Shown in pieces: positions 59,082-64,000 of a stretch of 64,000 bases of DNA. The notes below the pieces were generated by a model that searched no databases, was not told where the DNA came from, and saw only the letters and a list, made by a program, of their open reading frames with translations. Made by a program: the position numbers and the translations under genes. Source of the stretch: Micromonospora kangleipakensis. GTDB taxonomy: Bacteria > Actinomycetota > Actinomycetes > Mycobacteriales > Micromonosporaceae. Where the stretch lies: contig NZ_SHLD01000001.1 of assembly GCF_004217615.1 (NCBI RefSeq), forward strand, positions 5,084,001 to 5,148,000, written 5' to 3'. Within the stretch, counting starts at the first letter, position 1; each line of letters opens with the position of its first letter.

Positions 59082-59101
59082 CTACTAACCGCGCATAGTA
59101 G
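59082..59101. promoter_or_regulatory. CTACTA-N8-TAGTAG operator, divergent DUF2752/Asp-box promoter
   Basis: Same inverted repeat and spacing as the site before CopCD. It lies between the DUF2752 gene and the Asp-box gene and could govern both. Confidence 0.65.
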
Positions 59102-59151
59102 ATGGCATACCATGGGCACCTGCCGAGAGGACCACGCACGAGGAGATCAGG

Positions 59152-60027
59152 ATGCCTGGCAGGTCTGCCAACAGGAGGATCTGGGCGATCGGGCTGGTCG
59201 CCGTCCTTGTCCTGACCGCGGCCGTCCTGATCGGTAGCCGATGGCGCGATCGTGCGGGAACCGACCACCATGCCGCCACGACAACGGTGAGCCACGTGCA
59301 CGGGTTGGCGGTCAACCCCGCCGACGGACAGCTCTACGTCGCGACCCACCACGGCGTCGTGCGCATGTCCCACAACCAGGCCTCACTGGTGGGCGACGCA
59401 CGCCAGGACACCATGGGCTTCGCCGTCGTCGGCCCGAACACATTCCTCGCCTCGGGCCACCCCGCGCCGGGACAGCCCGGGCCCGCTCACCTCGGCCTCA
59501 TCGAGAGCCGGGACGGCGGCGACAGCTGGCACTCCCTCCTACTGGCCGGGCACGCCGATTTCCACGTTCTGCGCACCACCGGCGCGATCACGTACGGCCT
59601 GGACTCCACCTCCGGGACGCTGATGGCCAGCAGCGACCGGACCACCTGGGACAGCCGCTCCCAGATCGACGCGTACGACCTCGCCGTTGACCCGAAGCGG
59701 GCGGACATCATCCTCGCGACCACCGAACGCGGCGTGCAGCGCTCGACCGACGGTGGCCGCACGTGGCAGCCATCCGGCGGACCGCCGGCGCTTCTCCTGC
59801 ACTGGCAGGACGCCGAGCGCCTCTACGCCATCGGCGTGGACGGGCGGATCCTCCTGTCGTCCGACGGCGGTGACACCTGGTCGCCCACCGGCGGAACCGC
59901 GCCCGACGCCCCTGTTGCGTTCACCGTGCATGGGGATCAACTCTTCGTCGCGACCCGATCGGGTGACGTGCGGCGCAGCAGCGACTCAGGGGCCAGCTGG
60001 CACGCGCTGGAGACCTCCCTGTCGTAA
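59152..60027 (+). CDS. Exported Asp-box beta-propeller protein (F510_1955-like)
   Basis: 291 residues. Signal anchor at 10-28. Four Asp boxes (S-x-D-x-G-x-T/S-W): SRDGGDSWHS, STDGGRTWQP, SSDGGDTWSP and SSDSGASWHA, with HVHGLAVNPADGQLYVATHH at the start. This matches the F510_1955-type exported propellers often found with copper genes; glycosidase activity is doubtful. GAGGAGATC lies 3 nt before the ATG. Confidence 0.82.
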   Translation: MPGRSANRRIWAIGLVAVLVLTAAVLIGSRWRDRAGTDHHAATTTVSHVHGLAVNPADGQLYVATHHGVVRMSHNQASLVGDARQDTMGFAVVGPNTFLASGHPAPGQPGPAHLGLIESRDGGDSWHSLLLAGHADFHVLRTTGAITYGLDSTSGTLMASSDRTTWDSRSQIDAYDLAVDPKRADIILATTERGVQRSTDGGRTWQPSGGPPALLLHWQDAERLYAIGVDGRILLSSDGGDTWSPTGGTAPDAPVAFTVHGDQLFVATRSGDVRRSSDSGASWHALETSLS

Positions 60028-60108
60028 CGGCGGCACCCCTCCCCCATCGCCCCTAAGCTGAGGGCGGCACGAACGCTCACACCACCCCCGCGTTTACGGA
60101 GGTGACGT

Positions 60109-60785
60109 GTGACCGGCCGTGATGAAGACCCCGCGCTTCGCCGGCAGTCACCAGATGCGGCGTCCGTGCTGACGGCCCGCGGCCTGCGCAAGTCCTATCG
60201 TCGAGGACTGTTCCGGCGGCGTCAGCCCGTGCTGCGCGGGGTGGACCTCGACCTGCGCCCAGGCCAGGTAGTCGGGGTGATCGGCGAGAACGGCTCGGGC
60301 AAGAGCACTCTGATGAAGATTCTCGTCGGCGCGCTGCGCGCCGACGCGGGAACGGTCGCGCACCGCGGGCGGATCGGCTACTGCCCACAGAGCCCACAGC
60401 TGTATCCGCGGCTGACCTGCGATGAGCACTTCGACCTCTTCGGCCACGCCTACGGCATGGCCAAGGAGGAGACGGAGCAGTCGCTGCAGTCGCTGTACGA
60501 CGAGCTGGGCTTCGACCGGTACGCCCACACCCGGGCCGAACGGCTCTCCGGCCGGACGCTTGCCAGCTCAACCTGGCGCTGGCCCTGCTGCCGGATCCCG
60601 AGCTGATGCTGCTCGATGAGCCGTACGCGAGCTTTGACTGGGACACGTACCAGAAGTTCTGGGACCTGGTGGACGAACGTCGGCGTGCCGGCCGTACCGC
60701 GCTGGTCATCAGCCACTTCGTGGTGGACGAGGAGCGGTTCGACCGGATCGTGGCCATCACGAACGGCCGGGCGGCGCCACGGTGA
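60109..60785 (+). pseudogene. ABC transporter ATPase, one-base frameshift
   Basis: Walker A GENGSGKST and Q-loop YCPQSPQ are intact. The signature reads LSGRT where LSGGT is expected, and a few codons later one A seems missing (GCCAGCTC for GCCAAGCTC, about 60565), shifting the frame before Walker B. In the other frame LMLLDEPYASFDWDTYQKFW and VISHFVVDEERF complete the domain. The stop overlaps the permease start (GTGA). If the missing base is an assembly error, a normal 225-residue ATPase results. Confidence 0.75.
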
Positions 60786-62090
60786 GCGTCCTGGCGTTCG
60801 TGCGGCGGTTCCTCGCCGACTACGCCCGCAACCCGGTCAACCTGCTGCTGCTCGTCGTCGTACCCGTGGTGTTCGTGGTGGTGGTGGCGGGGACATTGGC
60901 CGACGCGGCGCGGATCCTGGGTGGCCGCGGCGGCGCGGCGGTGGAGGACGCCACGGCCGCGTGGTCGGCGGCGTTTCTCGCCGGCATCGGCATGTACTTC
61001 CAGACTGCCGCGACCCGCGACACCGACCAGCGGGTGGTGCTCGCCGGGCTGCGGCCGGCGCGTATGGTCGCGGCCCGGCTCCTCACCGGGCTGACGCTGG
61101 CGGTGCTGGTCAGCGCGATCGCGTTGCTCACACTCGGGCTGCGGACCGGCGTCAACCGGCCGGGCCACGTGGTCGTCGGCATGCTCATGGCGGCGGTCAT
61201 CTGCATCGGGATCGGCGCGGCTGTCGGAACGCTGGTACCCAACCCGGGGTGGGACGGCCCGCCGAGGGCATCGGCCGGGCGGGTGGTGGGCTCAGTTGGC
61301 GGGCGCCGCCCGGGCGGCGTGGCGGGACGGGTACCGCAATCCGGCGATGTGGGCGCTCTACGTCGCGGTCCCGGTGATCTTCATTCTGTTGGCCGACGCG
61401 ATCACCCCGGAACAGCCGATCATGGTGACGGTGCGCGAGCACGGCCGGCGGCTGGCCGAGACGTACCCGATGCCAGAGGTGCACGGGGCGACGATGCCGA
61501 TCGCGGTCGCCTCGCTGGCGGCGTTGGCCGGGCTGTTCACCGTGCTGGACAGCCGTGCCGGCGATCGCCGGGCGGCGCTGGCCGGGTTGCGTCCGGCGGC
61601 GTTACTGGCCGGCCGGCTCGGGGTGCTCGCCGCCGCGGCGTTGCTGGCCACGGCGGTGTCGCTGGCCACCACGGCGTCGGTCTTCGACGCGGTCCGCTGG
61701 CCGATGTACGCCGCGGGAAACGTCCGTGTGGCTGTCACGTACGCCCTGGTCGGCGCTCTCATCGCGCCGGTTTTCGGGCGGGTCGGCGGCGTCTTCATGG
61801 CTTTCCTGCTGCCATTTCTCGACCTCGGCATCAGTCAGAGCCCAATGCTGCGCGCGCAGCCGCCGACGTGGGCGAAGGCGTTGCCCGGCTACGGCGGCGT
61901 CAGGGTGCTGCTCGACGGCGCGCTGACGCGCGGGTTCGACGAACTCGGCGCACTGATCGTGGCTCTGGGGTGGCTGGTGGCGCTGTCCCTGGCCGTCACG
62001 GTGGCCTACCGATGGTCGGTGGCGCCACCGGGCCGCGCGTGGGCGGTGGCGCGGATTGCTGCGCCGCAGCCGGAGGGGGCCGTCCCGTAG
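60782..62090 (+). pseudogene. ABC-2-type permease with internal loss
   Basis: The first 154 codons (FVRRFLADYARNPVNLLLLV, GLRPARMVAARLLTGLTLAV, IGIGAAVGTLVPNPG) form one half. From about 61296 a second half in another frame reads AAWRDGYRNPAMWALYVAVP, LAGLFTVLDSRAGDRRAALA and LGISQSPMLRAQPPTWAKAL to a stop. The pieces between (several helices) are missing, so a deletion of perhaps 100 codons left the halves out of frame. Together with the ATPase it would form an exporter. Confidence 0.7.
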
Positions 62091-62162
62091 GCGTCTCGGC
62101 CCGGATGGACACCGCCAGGTTGTCGGCCGGCGCGCGGCCGTCGGGACGGTACCGGCGACATC

Positions 62163-62191
62163 GGCCCGGCCGGCTGCGTGCCGGCCGGGCC
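62163..62191. terminator. Bidirectional terminator
   Basis: GGCCCGGCCGGC pairs perfectly with GCCGGCCGGGCC (12 bp) around a 5-nt loop, between the convergent permease and P-type ATPase genes. Confidence 0.7.
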
Positions 62192-62205
62192 AGGGTCCCA
62201 GCTGC

Positions 62206-64000
62206 TCAGCCGCGTCCGGGAGTAAGGCGTACCCGCCGGAGCAGCTGGGCGTTGAGCGCCACCACAATGGTGGAGGCGGACATCAGGACGGCGCCGACCG
62301 CCGGGCTGAGGGCGATGCCCGCCCAGGCCAGGGCTCCGGCCGCGACCGGGATCGCCACCACGTTGTAGCCGGCCGCCCACGCCAGGTTCTGCACCATCTT
62401 CCGGTACGACGCCCGGGACAGCCGGATCACGCCGGTAACCCCGCGCGGGTCCGAGGAGGCCAGGACCACGCCGGCGGACTCGATCGCCACGTCCGTGCCG
62501 GCCCCGATCGCGATGCCGACGTCGGCGCGGGCCAGAGCGGGCGCGTCGTTCACCCCGTCGCCGACCATTGCCACCGTCAGGCCCCGCGCCTGCAACGCGG
62601 CCACCGCGCGATCCTTGTCCGCAGGCAGGACCTCGGCGAACACCTCGTCCACGCCGGGCCGGAAGCCGAGGTCGGCGGCGACCGCCTCGGCGACAGGCCG
62701 GGCGTCGCCCGTGATCATCACGATCTTCTTCACGCCCTGCTCGCGCAGCTCGGCGATGGCCTGCCGGGCTTCCGGCCGCACCTCGTCCTCGAGCGCGAAC
62801 GCGCCAATCGGCTCCGGTCGGCCGTCGGCCGGTAGCCGCACGAGATGCAGGACGGCGGCACCCCGGGCCGACCACCGGTCGCTGGCGGCCTCGAGGTCGG
62901 CGGGCACGGTAGCGTCGAGTTCCCTCAGCAGGGCGGGGCCGCCGACGGCGTACGACGTGCCGTCGACGACGGCCTGGACGCCACGTCCGGTCAGCGAGCG
63001 GAAGTCTCGGGCCTTCGCGGTCGGGCCACGGTCCCGGGCTGCCTTGGCCAGGGCCCGGGCGAGTGGGTGCTCGCTGTCTGTCTCGACCGCACCGGCGATC
63101 CGCAAAACCTCGTCGTCGGTGAGCCCGGCGGTGGCGGCGGTGGCGGTGACGGTGTGGGCGCCCTTGGTCAGGGTGCCGGTCTTGTCGAACAGCACCGCGT
63201 CCACGCCCCGCATGCGCTCCAGGGCCAGGCGGTCCTTGACCAGAAGGCCTGCCTTGGCCGACACCGCGGTCGAGAGTGCGATCACCAGCGGGATGGCCAG
63301 CCCCAGAGCGTGCGGGCACGCGATCACCAGGACGGTCACGGTGCGGACCACGGCTTCGTTGACGTCGCCGAGTGCCCACCAGGTGCCGAAGGTGATCAGT
63401 GCTGCGGCGGTGGCCAGGTAGAACAGCCAGGCGGCGAACCGGTCGGCGAGCACCTGCGCGCGGCCGGCGGACGCCTGCGCCTGGGCGACGAGGCGGCCGA
63501 TGCCGGCCAGGGCGGTGTCCTCTCCGATGGCGTCGACGCGTACCCGCAGGGCGGAGTCGGTGGCCACGGTGCCGGCGACCACGCGGTCCCCGACGGCGCG
63601 TGGCACCGGACGGGACTCCCCCGTGATCATCGACTCGTCCAGTTCCGCGGAGCCGTCGACGATGCGGCCGTCGGCGGGGACCCGGCCGCCGGAGCGGACC
63701 AGCACGACGTCGCCGACCCGCAGATCACGCAGAGAGACCGGGTGCGGTCGGCCGGAGTCGTCGAGGCGTTCGGCGTCGTCGGGCAGCAGCGCGGCGAGGG
63801 CCGCCAGGGCTCCCTGGGCCTGGCCGATCGCTTTCATCTCCTGCCAGTGGCCGAGCAGCATGATGGTCACCAGCGCCGCCAGTTCCCACCAGAAGTCGAG
63901 GCTGAACGCGCCGAGGCTGGTCGCTAGGGAGGCTGCGTACGCGACGGTGATGGCCATCGAGATGAGCAGCATCATGCCGGGCGCCCGGTCGCGGACCTCG
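62206..64000 (-). CDS. Heavy-metal P-type ATPase (CopB-like, CPH), cut by right edge
   Basis: At least 597 codons are visible and the frame stays open at the edge, so the N-terminus with any metal-binding tail is missing. Motifs: LDESMITGESRPV (actuator TGE), VLVIACPHALGLAI (CPH, the P1B-3 class), FDKTGTLTKG (phosphorylated Asp), HPLARALAKA (HP), MITGDARPVAEAV and AMVGDGVNDAPALARADVG. CPH pumps export copper or silver. It closes the copper region. Confidence 0.93.
   Translation of the reverse strand, partial: EVRDRAPGMMLLISMAITVAYAASLATSLGAFSLDFWWELAALVTIMLLGHWQEMKAIGQAQGALAALAALLPDDAERLDDSGRPHPVSLRDLRVGDVVLVRSGGRVPADGRIVDGSAELDESMITGESRPVPRAVGDRVVAGTVATDSALRVRVDAIGEDTALAGIGRLVAQAQASAGRAQVLADRFAAWLFYLATAAALITFGTWWALGDVNEAVVRTVTVLVIACPHALGLAIPLVIALSTAVSAKAGLLVKDRLALERMRGVDAVLFDKTGTLTKGAHTVTATAATAGLTDDEVLRIAGAVETDSEHPLARALAKAARDRGPTAKARDFRSLTGRGVQAVVDGTSYAVGGPALLRELDATVPADLEAASDRWSARGAAVLHLVRLPADGRPEPIGAFALEDEVRPEARQAIAELREQGVKKIVMITGDARPVAEAVAADLGFRPGVDEVFAEVLPADKDRAVAALQARGLTVAMVGDGVNDAPALARADVGIAIGAGTDVAIESAGVVLASSDPRGVTGVIRLSRASYRKMVQNLAWAAGYNVVAIPVAAGALAWAGIALSPAVGAVLMSASTIVVALNAQLLRRVRLTPGRG

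Noticed and set aside
62006..63379. 457-codon minus-strand frame inside the P-type ATPase gene
   Set aside because: Arg/Gly-rich shadow in another frame of the same strand.
1..64000. CRISPR arrays, tRNA and rRNA genes
   Set aside because: No regularly spaced direct repeats and no tRNA-like or rRNA-like sequence were seen by eye.

Overview
The window is about 72% GC with strong G/C bias at third codon positions, frequent GTG starts, many stop/start overlaps (ATGA, GTGA) and several leaderless-looking starts. Its gene set (SigF-like and SigX5-like sigma factors, DUF5937 ArsR regulator, DUF6069, DUF6153, LVIVD, AMIN-like, XRE regulator with small coupled ORFs) fits an actinomycete, most likely Micromonosporaceae (Micromonospora or a close relative). 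It looks like a chromosomal, partly accessory region rich in gene remnants. No tRNA, rRNA or CRISPR array was seen.

Layout. 0-5 kb: edge-truncated membrane protein, DHFR-like reductase, a scrambled NUDIX remnant, a secreted GHL10-type glycosidase and a D,D-carboxypeptidase. 5-17 kb: a carbohydrate-use locus with GH39, GH35 and GH144-like enzymes, a complete sugar ABC importer (binding protein plus two permeases, no ATPase), two LacI regulators and LacI-like palindromes before each transcription unit. 17-21 kb: SigF-like sigma factor, a patch of three gene fragments, and a divergent PadR/hydrolase pair. 21-24.5 kb: a four-gene run (methyltransferase, two-TM protein of unknown family, cupin, inositol-monophosphatase-like enzyme), the best candidate here for an undescribed system. 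24.5-27.5 kb: XRE regulator with its small coupled ORFs, partly broken. 27.5-36.4 kb: orphan MbtH protein, esterase, NUDIX, ArsR/MFS pair, AMIN-like protein, and a response regulator/kinase/GerMN lipoprotein operon. 36.4-43 kb: DHA2 exporter next to a TetR fragment, SigX5-type operon, an IS5-family element, and dispersed hairpin repeats. 43-48.8 kb: hypothetical genes, a C39-type peptidase under a c-di-AMP (ydaO) riboswitch, a LVIVD protein and a methyltransferase. 49-64 kb: a copper-handling region with TetR/DUF2218, CopC-CopD fusion, MFS exporter, HMA chaperone, glutaredoxin, BlaI/M56 pair, Met/His-rich DUF305 lipoprotein, DUF6153, DUF2752, Asp-box protein, a broken ABC exporter and a CPH-type copper P-ATPase that runs off the right edge.

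Several genes carry single-base frameshifts. They may be real decay or assembly indels, and reads are needed to tell.

Family assignments come from motif recognition by eye; no database search was run.
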